From positions 2,232,001 through 2,296,000 of the forward strand of contig NC_063018.1 of the NCBI RefSeq assembly GCF_020509005.1: a stretch of DNA of 64,000 nucleotides, written 5' to 3'. This stretch comes from Fulvia fulva (Eukaryota > Ascomycota > Dothideomycetes > Mycosphaerellales > Mycosphaerellaceae). The notes beneath the pieces were generated by a model. That model had not been told where the DNA came from and ran no database searches. It saw only the letters and a list, made by a program, of their open reading frames with translations. Below are positions 43,633-56,460 of this stretch, piece by piece. Made by a program: the position numbers and the translations under genes. Numbering within the stretch: position 1 is the stretch's first letter; the number at the start of each line of letters is the position of its first letter.

Positions 43633-46600
43633 ATTAGATTAGATTAGATTAGATTTGTTATTCCCCTGTTCTAGGACCCTATCCGGCCTATACAGGTATA
43701 TATCTATTGTTATGTACAAAGGGAAACCCGAATAGGTGAAAACCCTTCCCGCCCCCGACTACTCCTTATCTAGATTAGCTTTCCCTCTGAACGTGCGTAG
43801 TCTATGTCACTACCCCGTTAGCCCCCGCTCCTAGCCGGTCTCGTCGCGCTACGTTGTGTCCTCTCTTCCTATACTACTCCTACTAGGCGGTACTGTTCTA
43901 GCTAGTCCTTCTCTAGTATCTAGTTTGTAATACGCCGTAGGTCCTTAGCGTTATTAAGAAGTGCCCTAATCGTCCGGTTCCTCGCCTTTACTATCTACTC
44001 CCCCTTTCCTAGCGACTACCTCGGGTAGACGAGGAGTACGTACCGTACGTTCTAGGAGTAATAGCCGTAGGGGCAGCTAGTATTCGTGTATCCTAGAACC
44101 TTCCTCTATAATAGGTACCCCTAGAGACCGATATATTCGCTTCGTAGTTAGGTTACTATACTACTCTATACCCTTATAAGGCGGTAGTAGATAAGCTTCG
44201 GGGGGGACTAGACTACGGATTTCGTAGCTAACTATTCCTTAGGTTGTCCCGCTAGCTAAGGGCGTCCACTATACCCTATAACCTAGTTGTTCTACCTCTC
44301 TTTCTATAGTTGCTCTATAAACGACTTCTTACCTTCCTATCGTATTACTAGCTATTCGTCCCTTACCCGGTAGTTCGGCTCGTTCCCGGGTCGAATACCC
44401 TTATACGCTAGTACTAATTCGCGGGCCCTTACGACTATACTAGTAATGACCTTCTATACTAGGTACTATACCGACTTACTTAAGTAGGAGGTCCGTAGTC
44501 CCTAGATATATAGGTCGATCGGCGGTATAGCGGTCTCGTACTTAAGCATCCTTATTAGTATCGACTTATATGCCTCGGTAACCTTCCTTAGGTATTAGTT
44601 TTAGATCTTCGCTAGCGGCGCGACGAGTCCCTTTAAGAGGTAGGCCCTCTCGCCTAAGGACTATATTTAGCTACTATAGGTAAGGACTAGCCGTATAATA
44701 GCCGTATATAGAAGTCGTAACTACCGGAAGTCCGCCCTCTATATAGACGTAGTGAGCCTCTAGTATAATACTATATTCTATTTAGCTTTCCCTAATATTG
44801 CCTATACGTACTTCCTCTACCGTAGCGCCGGGTCTACCTATAGTCCGAGGATCCTAAGCTGATCTATCGGGTTAGTCGTGTGCCCCTATATCTAGATAGA
44901 AGCTTATATATTATAGAATCGTAGCCGGCGCGTAAAGTATATTAGATTGTACTTTTCTAGGGCAAACCGAGCCCCGTACCTCCTAGCCTAGTCCTCGCAG
45001 ATCTTGTGCTTCTCTTCTAGTAGCCTATAGTTCTCCTTAGTCGAGGAAGACTACGCTAGGATGTTCGTGTCGTCTACGAAGCCGCTCGTAGCGGTGTTCT
45101 AGGATTCTAGGGCTAGAAGTAGCGTCGCTATAAAGAAGAGGAACAGAATAGGTACTAGCGTTAAGCCTTACGGAATTCTAGTATAGACTACTTAAAATAG
45201 GCTTCTATACTAGCCGACTAGGATCGACGTACTACGGCTTTAGAGGTAGGACCGTACGAAGTTAATAAGCTACTTAGGGAGTCCTTTCGACCTTAGGATA
45301 TAGAGTAGCCGCGGGTATAATACGTAATCGAAGGCTCCCGATATGTCTAGACTAAGTAAGGATACTACATTATCCCTATTCTTATACTAGATAGCCTTTA
45401 CCTAAGAGGTGATAAGTTCTGTCGCGGATAGCGTCGATCGCTACGGGCGCGTACCTATCTAGGTGTCCGGGAGTAGGGAGTATTCCTCTACCGCCTCGGA
45501 GAGTCTTGTTATAACTAGCTTCTTAAGCTCTTTCCTAAGAGTATTAAGGAGCGCAATTAGGCGGTACGACTTAACCTACGTATAGTCTTCCTTCTACGGC
45601 TTACGTAGGACTACTGTCGTCGATTGTTTAAAAGCTATCGGGTAGTATCCGGTCTATAGGCAGGCGTTAAAGATCGCTATAACTACTAGGGCTAGTTGAT
45701 CTCTATACTTCTTTAGTAGCTCGTTTAGGATCCTATCCGGCCCCGGGGCTTTCTTTACTAGTAACTTCCTAAGTATAGCGGTAACTTCTCCCTCGGACAC
45801 CTCCTATTAGACCGCGATGCTAGGGGCTAGGGGAGTAGAGCTATTTATATCGCTTAGATTAGCCTCGACTAGGGGCGGGAAGAACTTACTAGCTAGTAGA
45901 CGCGCCTTGGCCTCGGGGTCGCTAACCGGGCTACTAGGCGATTGTAGCGCTAGGATAGAGAAGGAGGGGCCCTATATAGGGTCCTATCGGGCCCATTTTA
46001 CTAGCTTCTATATCCTCGCTAGCTTGCCGGCAATTTCTTCTACTATAACCCTCTAGCCGACTACTTTCTCCCTCCGTATTATAGCTTTCTTCTATTAGTA
46101 TGCCTCCCTATATACGTTCTAGGCCTCCTCGCTATAGCTGCTCGTCTATACCCGGCGGGCTCTCCTTACTTCTCTTACTACCGTAGTGTACTTCGGCGTC
46201 TAGTATAGTTTAGACTATATCGTTAGTTAGGCAAGCGGAATGTAAAGTAAGGTCGCTTTTCTTATTTCGTCTATTAACCCTTAGACTACCTCGTCTATCT
46301 CGTCTTTACTAATGTATTACTACTACGCGATCTAGACTAGCCTCTCGGAGTTATCGAGGTACGCCTAGATATTAGCCTAGTAGGCCTTTCCCTAGTTTAG
46401 CTTAGGGGTTCTCGCTAGTATACGTTATATCTATGTCGTAATAGAGGTCCTGACTAGTATATAGTCTAATGACGCCTCGAGTATATGTTCGATCCTATAG
46501 TAGGTTACTATATAGTAGTAGCTATCTAAGATCTAGGAGAGGTCGATCGTACCTTAGAGTCCCCCTCTCTTCTAGGTGCCTAGGTCCTTCGGGGTATTAA

Positions 46601-48304
46601 GGGCAATTGCGTTGCTCGCTATTAAGTCGAGTACTTCGTCGGCTATAGGGTACGGCTATATAAGGCTTTCCTAGGAAGGGTAGTATATATTAAAGTCTCC
46701 TACTACGATGTGGCACCCTTGTCTCTTAAGCGCACTGTCTAGGTGTCTATAGACCCCTAGGTCGCGGCTAGACCTCGAGGCTAGCGGTTGTATATATAGG
46801 TTGTGTATCTAGGTACTACCTACGTAGAGGGAGGTAATATCGCCGCCGCCTTCTTCGTCTACGTAGTATACTACCTCCTAGCCGGATTCTAGTATGTCCT
46901 TACTAATATAGAAGTACGTACGGGGTCTGCCGTCGCCTCGTAGGTATGTCGTATAGCCTAGTAACTTATAGGTCGTTAGTCTCTTATAGTACGGGTTAAT
47001 CTATAGCTCCTAGATTACTAGGACGTTATAGACGTACGGGTCCGCCTCGTGTAGGAAATGGTTCCAGACTATATCCTTACTATAGTTGACGTTATACTAG
47101 ATGATACTAAGCGTGTCGAGGCTAGTTATCGGCATCGACAATCATTTCCTCTATAGCGTCCTATGTCCTACTACCTTATATGTCCTAGTCTACGCCTATC
47201 GGCTATATACTAAAGGGGAGCCGGGCCTAGTTAGATTCCCTCGCCGTAGCTAGTAGAGCACGTGGCCTCCCGTACGCCCTAGGTTACGTATCCTTTATAT
47301 TGTTCTCGGCCCTAGGGCGCTTATACCCGACCGCCGCTAACTAGTTCCGGTATAGGCTAGCCTTACGGTCGCCGTAGAATCTTAGGGCGACGGTTCTGTT
47401 TATGATTGCCTTGTTTTTCGCTAGTTTCCGCTATAGGCATTCTGCGCTATACGATAGGTAGTGCCCCGGACAGTTCGCGTACCGTCTCGTAGCCGATATA
47501 TAGTCTCTAGATATATAGTCTCCTATACAGTTCGAGTAGGCCTACTTGTTTCTACACGTATAGGTTTGGTGTCTATACTGTTAGCATTTGAAGTATTAGA
47601 GGACACGAAAGGATAAGGAGTGCTTTTCTACTATCTTAAGGCTATATTGCTAGATTAGGCCTTATTCTATCGCTAGATCCGCCGCTTTCGCGTCTTATAG
47701 CTATACTATTAGCGCCGAGGCCTTCTTACCCTCTAGCCATTTCCTATAGAGCTAAGTCGCCTTCTAGATTAGAGAGTTAAGAGTGACCGGGTTATCCTCT
47801 TAGAGAGTACGTAGGTGACCTTAGTTAGTAGGGTCGAACTCCTTAGGTATATCGTAGACTAGGATCGTAAATTGCTTTATTAAGACCTTTGCTAATACCG
47901 TAACCTTAGATGCCCACTATAGCTATACCTCTAGGTGCCTCCTAGTAGTAGTAGAGCTAGTATAGATCTATAGAGTGTCGTTAGACTGTTAGTTTACTAC
48001 GACCACCCCTAGTTAGTTAATTCATTAGGCGAGCTCCTTATTCGATAGCTTCGTAACTTCGGCCTAGTCTTCCTTTGCTATAATACGGATCGTAACTATA
48101 TCGTACGTTAGGCGGGGGCCTAGTATCGATACCGCGACCGATACCTAGCTATAGGGGTATTGATTCTAGGTAGCCTTACTAATCGCCTAGGACGTCGTCC
48201 TTATTTCTTATTACCCTCGGTAATACGATAGTATAAGCGCCGTACGTAGCTAAGTGATTATTACCTATAGAGACCGGTATAGGAGCTAATCGTTAGTTTC
48301 TATA
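43633..48304 (-). mobile_element. LINE family L1, copy G, nearly full length
   Basis: The 3' tail is made of ATTAG units (AATCT on the sense strand) rather than ATAG. ORF2 follows, with FVDD at 45069-45080 and a start codon turned from ATG to ATA near 47121-47125, then ORF1 with a knuckle region near 47450-47600. The homology stops at about 48304, some 200-300 bp short of the 5' end of copies C and F. Many TAG stops. Confidence 0.92.
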
Positions 48305-51300
48305 CTACGGCTACTTACCCGTACTACTCTATAACCGTACGAAATTCTAATTATCTTCTAATGCCTTATTATTGTCTAGTAATATATCTATATCTAGTCT
48401 ATCTATAACTAGCCTATCCGCGACCGGCTCCCTTCGAGAAATGCTTAGGGGGACCTAATTAGATAGAGCTACGAAGCCTATAGGCGTAGACAACTCCGGC
48501 CGGCTATAGTAAATGTCTATAATAGCGGCGGCCGCGTGTTTAATTATATTCTCAGCCGGTTACTAGGTCGTACTATCCTCCTTATTCTAATATCTAAGCT
48601 ATTTTACTTTATACTAAGTGTCTACTTTACGCTTCTACCCCTTCTTCACTTTGCCTACTCGCTTACGGGTATATATATCTAAGATCTTCTCTACCTTATA
48701 TATATATATAGGTGTTACGACTATATTAGCGACTATATCGGCTTCGGTAGTATCGGACTCGATAGTTATCGGCGGTAGTAGTACTAGATACTAGCCTTCG
48801 AGTAGTAGGAAGTCGGGATAATCGGCTCGCTAAAGTAACGAGGTATAAAAGTAGTTATAGAGTCCTACTATAGCGTCCGATAATCTTAGTTTATATAAGA
48901 GCTTAGCTAGTATAACTTCTATAATCTAGTACGGGCTAGCGTATCTTCTATCGAGCTTCTTAGATAGTCAAGTCGTACGGATGTTCTTAGTACTTAGGTA
49001 TACCTAGTCGCCTACTTTACAGTCTAGCGGGATGCTTCGGTAGCGGTTTACTACCTTAGCTTATAGAGCTTATAACATCCGTATATTTTCTTAAAGGTGC
49101 TTATAAAGGTCGTAAATCCGGCGTACGAAGGCTTTAGCCAATTACGTATCTAGTCGCTAGAGAGTAGTTAGTCCTCCCTCTTTTCTAGCGCTTAGGTCTA
49201 CGCGCTCTATAAACTTAGGGTTATAGCCTAAAGTAGCGTAGAATAGCGACACACTAGTTGTTTTAGAAAGGTAGTTATTAATCGCGAACTAAGCTAGACA
49301 AAGCCGTTCTACCTAGTTATCTTATACCTCGTTAGTAAATATACGGAGATACTATTCTATTACTTAGTTAGCACGTTCCGACTGTCTATTAGTTTCTAGG
49401 TAGTATAAAGAACTTAGCTTACGACTTATACGAAGTATCTTATAAAGTTTCCTCTAGAAGGTAGTAACCTATTGTTTACTACGGTCTAAAGTAATAGTAT
49501 TAGGTAATCCGCGTCGGGAGAATATATACTTAAGGAAAAGTCTTACCGTATTCTATATAGTTATCGCTCCGATCGGAACTAGCTCGACTTCCTTCGTTAG
49601 CCGATCTATTACGGTTATAATATTATCATAGGTTATACTATCGAGGGTGCTATTAGGAAGTCCGACTACGAAGTCTACCGCGATATACCTCTAAGGTCGG
49701 TCCGGTACTAAAAGTAGGTATAATAATCTAGGTAGCTAGGAGTATAGAGATTTTGTCGTACGGTATATACGGCAATTCGCGGTATTTCTTCGTACTAATC
49801 TTACTAAGCTAGGCTAGTAGAATTCTCGTACTACGAGTTTATAGGTTCGAGCTCGTCCTAGATATCCTACTACTAGAGCGTTATAATTTATTCTAATAAG
49901 CCGAGTCCGTAGGGCCTAGTTACCGGGTACCTATAGGCTCTAACTATCGTACTAGTTTCGTATATATAACATATTACTATCTACCTTATAGTACGTAGGG
50001 TGTATCTTCGCCTTCTATAAGAGTAGAGGAATAGTACTATCTTTCCGTAGTATCTTAATTACCGCCTTAAGTTCTTAGTCTAGGACGTAAGTAGTCGTTA
50101 TACGGTACTCGAGTTTAGCTTCGACTTCGGCTTTATTTGTAGTCTATACTTCCTAAGCTGGTACTAGCTATATTTATAGTACCTATTCTAGTTCTAGAAT
50201 AAACTCGATTGCTTTAGGATTTAGGGGAGTCGTCTCTTCGTCTTCGGGCGTATCTTCGATAGTAGCTTATATAGAGTCGATCTTAAGGAGTCGCTCTAGC
50301 GGAAGTAATGTCTAATACTAGTACTAATTTCTCGGATCGTCTAACCCCTACGGAAGGTTCTAGCTACGTCTCGTTAGGCTGTCTAGCTTCGTTCCTTATA
50401 TACCTAGGCGGTATATAATCTAGAACTTGAATTATAATAGAAATTCTACCTATCGCGCTTATCGGCGAATTAGCTACTTCGTAGTTATAAAATATTCGAG
50501 GTTCTTATAGTCTATAAACACTTTGACTAGATAGCCGTTCTCGTCTACTTTATATATAAGCTCCGGGCGCTACTCTTCGAATGCTTTAATAATCGCGAGG
50601 AGTTCCTTATCGTAGATCTCGTAATTATACTCCTAAGGGCTTAGCTTCTTCGAATAGAAAGCTATAGGATGTAACACTCCCTACTCGTCGTACTATAAGA
50701 GTATACCTATATTAATAAAGTCTAAGGAGTTAGTCTCGACGACGGTCTATCTACCCGGTATATAGTATACTAGTATATCCGCCTTACTAAACGCTACTTT
50801 TAACGCCTTGAATGCCCTCTAGTAATTATTAGTCTAGTTAGTTCTACGGTTCTTGTGATTACTAGGTTCATCTAACTTCGTTAGGTTAGTTAATAGGGAT
50901 GTAATACGAGAGAAGGCCTCGATAAACCTACGGTAGAAGTTCGCGAATCCTAGGAAGACTTAGACATCCTTAAGATTAGTTAGTACTTCCTAGGTCTATA
51001 TACATTCCAATCTCTCCGGGTCCATCCCGATACCCTAGGGTGTAATAATGAGGCCTAGATATTTTATACGTTCCTAGTAGAACTCGGACTTATCGATATT
51101 AACGGTAATCCCGGTATCTCGTAGCTTAATTAATACCTTTCGTACGTATTCGACGTGTTCCTCTAGAGTATCGCTAAAGATAAGGACGTTATCTAGATAT
51201 ACTAATACAAAGTTATCTAGATGTTCCTATAGAACCTTATTGATATATAACTAAAAGGTTACGGGTCCGTTATAGAGGCCGAACGGTAATACGAGGCATT

Positions 51301-51446
51301 CGTATATACCGTAGCGTATTACGAAAGCTATTAGCTACTCGTGCCCTTCCGCGATACGTAACTTATTAAAGGCTACTATAATATCTAGTTTCGTAAAGTA
51401 CTTCTTTCTATATATACGGTTAAGCGTTTCCTAAATTAATAGAATA
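48305..51446 (-). mobile_element. Ty3/gypsy chromovirus H' (partial, degenerate)
   Basis: Reverse-complement match to element H (60476-64000). On the minus strand it reads from the RT start (about 51446) through RT with YLDN (second Asp lost, 51188-51193), RNase H (about 50450-50800), integrase (about 49200-49900) and a chromodomain-like end (about 48480-48700). It lacks about 0.34 kb present in H (near 63547-63884) and has one copy of the 102-bp unit that H has twice. Everything 5' of the RT start is missing. Confidence 0.85.
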
Positions 51447-51498
51447 GAACGGCGTAGTTTTAGTATTATAGGCGTAGGTCGTTAGTACTACACCGCTT
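51447..51498. other. Junction sequence
   Basis: About 50 bases between the end of gypsy homology and the 5' end of LINE F. Not recognised as gypsy and without a target duplication. Confidence 0.4.
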
Positions 51499-51639
51499 AT
51501 CGATCTCTACGCCAAAACACGACACATTCGAAAGCTCTTATCAAGGCTATTCTAACGATATATAAAGTAGGCCACTGCCCCTAGGACTAAGGGAGTTCTA
51601 CCTTATTTAATCTAGATAGCTTAAAGCTCTCTTCACCCT

Positions 51640-52975
51640 ATTTCTTTAGCTCTAAACGTCGCGGAGGTGCCTAGCTACATTAGGCAACTCCTAGGTAATA
51701 GTAGCCTAGGCTACGGTACTAACGGCGCCTACGGCTATATAGGCGAAGCCCCCCTAAGACAACTAGTAGCAACTTATAGAGGACGTAAAAAGTATAGAAA
51801 CTAACGATTAGCTCCCTTACCGGTCTCTATAGGTAATAATCACTTAGCTACGTACGGCGCTTATACTATCGTATTACCGAGGGTAATAAGAAATAAGGAC
51901 GACGTCCTAGGCGATTAGTAAGGCTACCTAGAATCAATACCCCTATAGCTAGGTATCGGTCGCGGTATCGATACTAGGCCCCCGCCTAACGTACGATATA
52001 GTTACGATCCGTATTATAGCAAAGGAAGACTAGGCCGAAGTTACGAAGCTATCGAATAAGGAGCTCGCCTAATGAATTAACTAACTAGGGGTGGTCGTAG
52101 TAAACTAACAGTCTAACGACACTCTATAGATCTATACTAGCTCTACTACTACTAGGAGGCACCTAGAGGTATAGCTATAGTGGGCATCTAAGGTTACGGT
52201 ATTAGCAAAGGTCTTAATAAAGCAATTTACGATCCTAGTCTACGATATACCTAAGGAGTTCGACCTAACCAACTAGGGTTACCTACGCGCTCTCTAAGAG
52301 GACAACCCGGTCACTCTTGACTCTCTAATCTAGAAGGCGACTTGGCTCTATAGGAAATGGCTAGAAGGCAAGAAGGCCTCGGCGCTAATAGTATAGCTAC
52401 AAGACGCGAAAGCGGCGGATATAGCGATAGAACAAGGCCTAGTCTGGCAATATAGCCTTAAGACAGTAGAAAAGCACTCCTTATCCTTTCGTGTCCTCCA
52501 ATGCTTTAAATGCTAACAGTATAGACACTAAGCCTATACGTGTACAAACAAGTAGGCCTGCTCGAACTGTATAGGAGACTATATGTCTAGGGACTGTACA
52601 TCGACTACGAGACGGTGCGCGAACTGTCCGGGGCACTACCTATCGTATAGTGCGGAATGCCTATAGCGGAAACTAGCGAAAAACAAGGCAATCACAAACA
52701 GAACCGTCGCCCTAAGATTCTACGGCGACCGTGAGGCTAGCCTACACCGGAACTAACTAGCGGCGGTCGGGTACAAGCGCCCTAGGGCCGAGAACGATAT
52801 AAAGGATGCGTAGCCTAGGGCGTACGGGAGGCCACGTGCTCTGCTAGCTGCGGCGAGGGAATCTAACTAGGCCCGGCTCCCCTTTAGTACACAGCCGATA
52901 GGCGTAGACTAGGACGTACAGGGCAGTAGCACATAGGACGATATAGAGGAAATGATTGTCGATGCCGATGACTAG
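51640..52975 (+). pseudogene. L1 copy F ORF1 (gag-like), broken by stops
   Basis: The C-terminal part is readable: RVLQCFKC..QYRH..YTC near 52490-52545, a CSNCIGDYMSRDC knuckle whose His is Tyr near 52560-52600, and CANCPGHYLSYSAEC near 52617-52661. ORF1 ends VDADD then TAG at 52973-52975, 8 bp beyond the start of ORF2. The N-terminal start could not be fixed because of the stops. It is the L1 counterpart of the L3 ORF1. Confidence 0.75.
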
Positions 52976-55900
52976 CCTCGACACGCTTAGCATTATCTAG
53001 TATAACGTCAACCATAGCAAGGATATAGTCCAGAACCATTTCCTACACGAGGCGGACCCGCGCGTCCACCACGTCCTTACAATCCAGGAGCCATAGATTA
53101 ACCCGCACTATAAGAGACCAACGACCTACAAGTCACTAGGCTACACGACATGCCTACGAGGCGACGGCAGACCCCGCACGTGCTTCTATGTCAGCAAGGA
53201 CATACTAGAATCCGACTGGGAGGTAGTGTACTACGCAGACGAAGAAGGCGGGGGCGATATTACCTCCCTCCACGTAGGTAGTACCTGGATACACAACCTA
53301 TACATACAACCGCTAGCCTCGAGGTCTAGCCGCGACCTAGGGGTCTACAGACACCTAGACAGTGCGCTTAAGAGACAAGGGTGCCACATCGTAGTAGGAG
53401 ACTTTAACATACACTACCCTTCCTAGGAAAGCCTTATACAGCCGCACCCTATAGCCGACGAAGTACTCGACTTGATAGCGAGCAACGCAATTGCCCTCAA
53501 TACCCCGAAGGACCTGGGCACCTAGAAGAGAGGGGGACTCCAAGGCACGATCGACCTCTCCTAGATCTCAGATAGCTACTACTACACGGTAACCTACTGT
53601 GGGATCGAACATGAACTCGAGGCGTCGTTAGACCACATGCTAGTCAGGACCTCTATTGCGACACAGATACAACGCATACTAGCGAGAACCCCTAAGCCAA
53701 ACTAGGGAAAGGCCCACTAGGCCAACATCTAGGCGTACCTCGATGACTCTAAGAGGCTAGTCCAGATCGCGTAGCAGCAATACAACAGTAAAGACGAGAT
53801 AGACGAAGCAGTCCAGGGGTTGACAGACGAAATAAGAAAAGCGACCTCACTTCACGTTCCGCTTGCCTAACTAACGACATGGTCCAAACCATACTAGACG
53901 CCGGAGTGCACTACGGTAGTAAGAGAAGCAAGGAGAGCCCGCCGGGTGTGGACGAGCAGCTATAGCGAGGAGGCCTAGAACGTATACAGGGAGGCATGCC
54001 AACAGAAGAAAGCTATAATACGGAGGGAGAAAGCAGTCGGCTAGAGGGCTATAGTAGAAGAAATCGCCGGCAAGCCAGAGAGGATGTGGAAGCTAGCGAA
54101 ATGGGCCCGACAGGACCCTATACAGGGCCCCTCCTTCTCTATCCTAGCGCTACAATCGCCTAGTAGCCCGGTTAGCGACCCCGAGGCCAAGGCGCGTCTA
54201 CTAGCTAGCAAGTTCTTCCCACCCCTAGTCGAGGCTGATCTAAGCGACATAAACAGCTCTACTCCCCTAGCCCCTAGCATCGCGGTCTAACAGGAGGTGT
54301 CCGAGGGAGAAGTTACCGCTGTGCTGAGGAAGTTGCCGGCGAAGAAAGCCCCGGGGCCGGATAGGATCCCAAACGAGCTACTAAAGAAGTGTAGAGATCA
54401 ACTAGCCCTAGCAGTTGTAGCGATCTTCAACGCCTGCCTACAGACCGGATACCACCCGATAGCTTTTAAACAATCGACGACAGTGGTCCTACGCAAGCCG
54501 CAGAAGGAAGACTATACGCAGGTGAAGTCGTACCGCCTAATTGCGCTCCTTAACACTCTTGGGAAGGCGCTTAAGAAGCTGGTTACAACGAGACTCTCCG
54601 AGGCGGCAGAGGAACACTCCCTACTCCCGGACACCCAGATAGGTGCGCGCCTATAGCGATCGACGCTATCCGCGATAGAACTTATCACCTCTCAGGTAAA
54701 GGCCATCTGGTATAAGAATAGGGACAAGGTGGCTTCCTTACTTAGCCTAGACATATCGGGAGCCTTCGACTACGTGTCACACCCGCGGCTTCTCTACATC
54801 CTAAGGTCGAAAGGACTCCCTGAGTGGCTTGTTAACTTCGTACGGTCCTACCTCCAAAACCGCAGTACGTCGATCCTGGTCGGCTAGTACAGAAGCCTAT
54901 TTTAAGCAGTCTACACTAGAATCCCGTAAGGCTTAACGCTAGCACCTATTCTGTTCCTCTTCTTTATAGCGACGCTACTCCCAGCCCTAGAATCCCAGAA
55001 CACCGCTACGAGCGGCTTCGTAGACGACACAAACATCCTAGCGTGGTCTTCCTCGACTAAGGAGAACAGTAGGCTACTAGAAGAGAAGCACAAGATCTAC
55101 GAGGACTGGGCTAGGAGGCACGGGGCTCGGTTTGCCCTAGAAAAGTACAATCTGATACACTTTACGCGCCGGCCACGGTTCCACAATATACAAGCTTCTA
55201 TCCAGATATAGGGGCACACGACTAACCCGGCAAATCAGCTCAGGATCCTCGGACTATAGGTGGACCCGGCGCTACGGTAGAGGAAGCACGTACAGGCAAT
55301 ATTACGGAAAGCTAAACAGAATATAGCATCATGCCAGAGGCTCACTACGTCTACATAGGGGGCGGACTTCCGGCAGTCACGACTTCTATATACGGCTATT
55401 GTACGGCCAGTCCTTACCTATAGCAGCCAAGTGTAGTCCTTAGGCGAGAGGGCCTACCTATCGAAGGGACTCGTCGCGCCGCTAGCGAAGATCTAAAACC
55501 AATGCCTAAGGAAGGTCACCGGGGCATATAAGTCGACACTAACGAGGATGCTTAAGCACGAGACCGCTATACCGCCGATCGACCTATACATCTAGGGACT
55601 ACGGACCTCCTACTTAGGTAAGTCGGCACAGTACCTAGTACAGAAGGTCATCGCCAGTGCAGTCGCAAGGGCCCGCGAAATAGTACTAGCGCACAAGGGC
55701 ATTCGACCCGGAAACGAGCCGAACTACCGGGCAAGGGACGAACAGCTAGCAACACAATAGGAAGGTAAGAAATCGTTTGTAGAGCAACTATAGAAAGAGA
55801 GGTAGAACAACCAGGTTGTAGGGCATAGTGGACGCCCTTAGCTAGCGGGACAACCTAAGGAATGGTCAGCTACAAAATCCGCGGTTAAGCACCCCCCGAA

Positions 55901-56279
55901 GCTCATCTACTACCGCCTTACGAGGGTATAGAGTAGCACAGCAACCTAACTGCGAAGCGAACACATCGGCCTCTAGGGGTACCTATCATAGAGGAAGGTT
56001 CTAGGATACACGAATACTAGCTGCCCCTGCGGCTATCGCTCCTAGAACGTACGGCACGCACTCCTCGTCTGTCCGAGGTGGTCGCTAGGAAGGGGGGAGT
56101 GGATGGCAAAGGCGAGGAACCGGACGATTAGGGTACTTCTTAACAACGCTAAAGACCTACGGCGTATTACGAACTGGATACTAGAGAAGGGCTGGCTAGA
56201 ACAGTACCGCCTAGTAGGAGCAGTGCAGGAAGAGAGGACACGACGTAGCGCGACGAGACCGGCTAGGAGCGGGGGCTAA
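52968..56279 (+). pseudogene. L1 copy F ORF2 (endonuclease-RT), stops only, no net frameshift
   Basis: From ATG (52968) to TAA (56277-56279) is 3,312 bp, the same as in copy C, and the frame holds throughout. Readable parts: SII.YNVNHSKD, VVGDFNIHYPS near 53390-53424, KAPGPDRIPNELL, FVDD at 55017-55028 (residue 684), and a knuckle with CPCGYRS near 56023-56042. Interruptions are TAG, TAA and changes such as the RT GIPQG block reading RIP.G. The stretch 54297-54656 stays open for 119 residues. Start and stop overlap with ORF1 as in L3. Confidence 0.88.
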
Positions 56280-56460
56280 CGGGGTAGTGACATAGACTAC
56301 GCACGTTCAGAGGGAAAGCTAATCTAGATAAGGAGTAGTCGGGGGCGGGAAGGGTTTTCACCTATTCGGGTTTCCCTTTGTACATAACAATAGATATATA
56401 CCTGTATAGGCCGGATAGGGTCCTAGAACAGGGGAATGACAAATCTATCTATCTATCTAT

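Larger units (their letters stand above)
51499..56460 (+). mobile_element. LINE family L1, copy F, full length, moderate RIP
   Basis: 4,962 bp from the 5' end shared with copy C to an ATCT tail. It keeps CA/TG at many sites where A, B, C, D and G have TA, but still carries RIP stops. It is the best full-length L1 reference in the window. No target duplication was found: left flank ACACCGCTT, right flank TACTCTTGCC. Confidence 0.93.
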
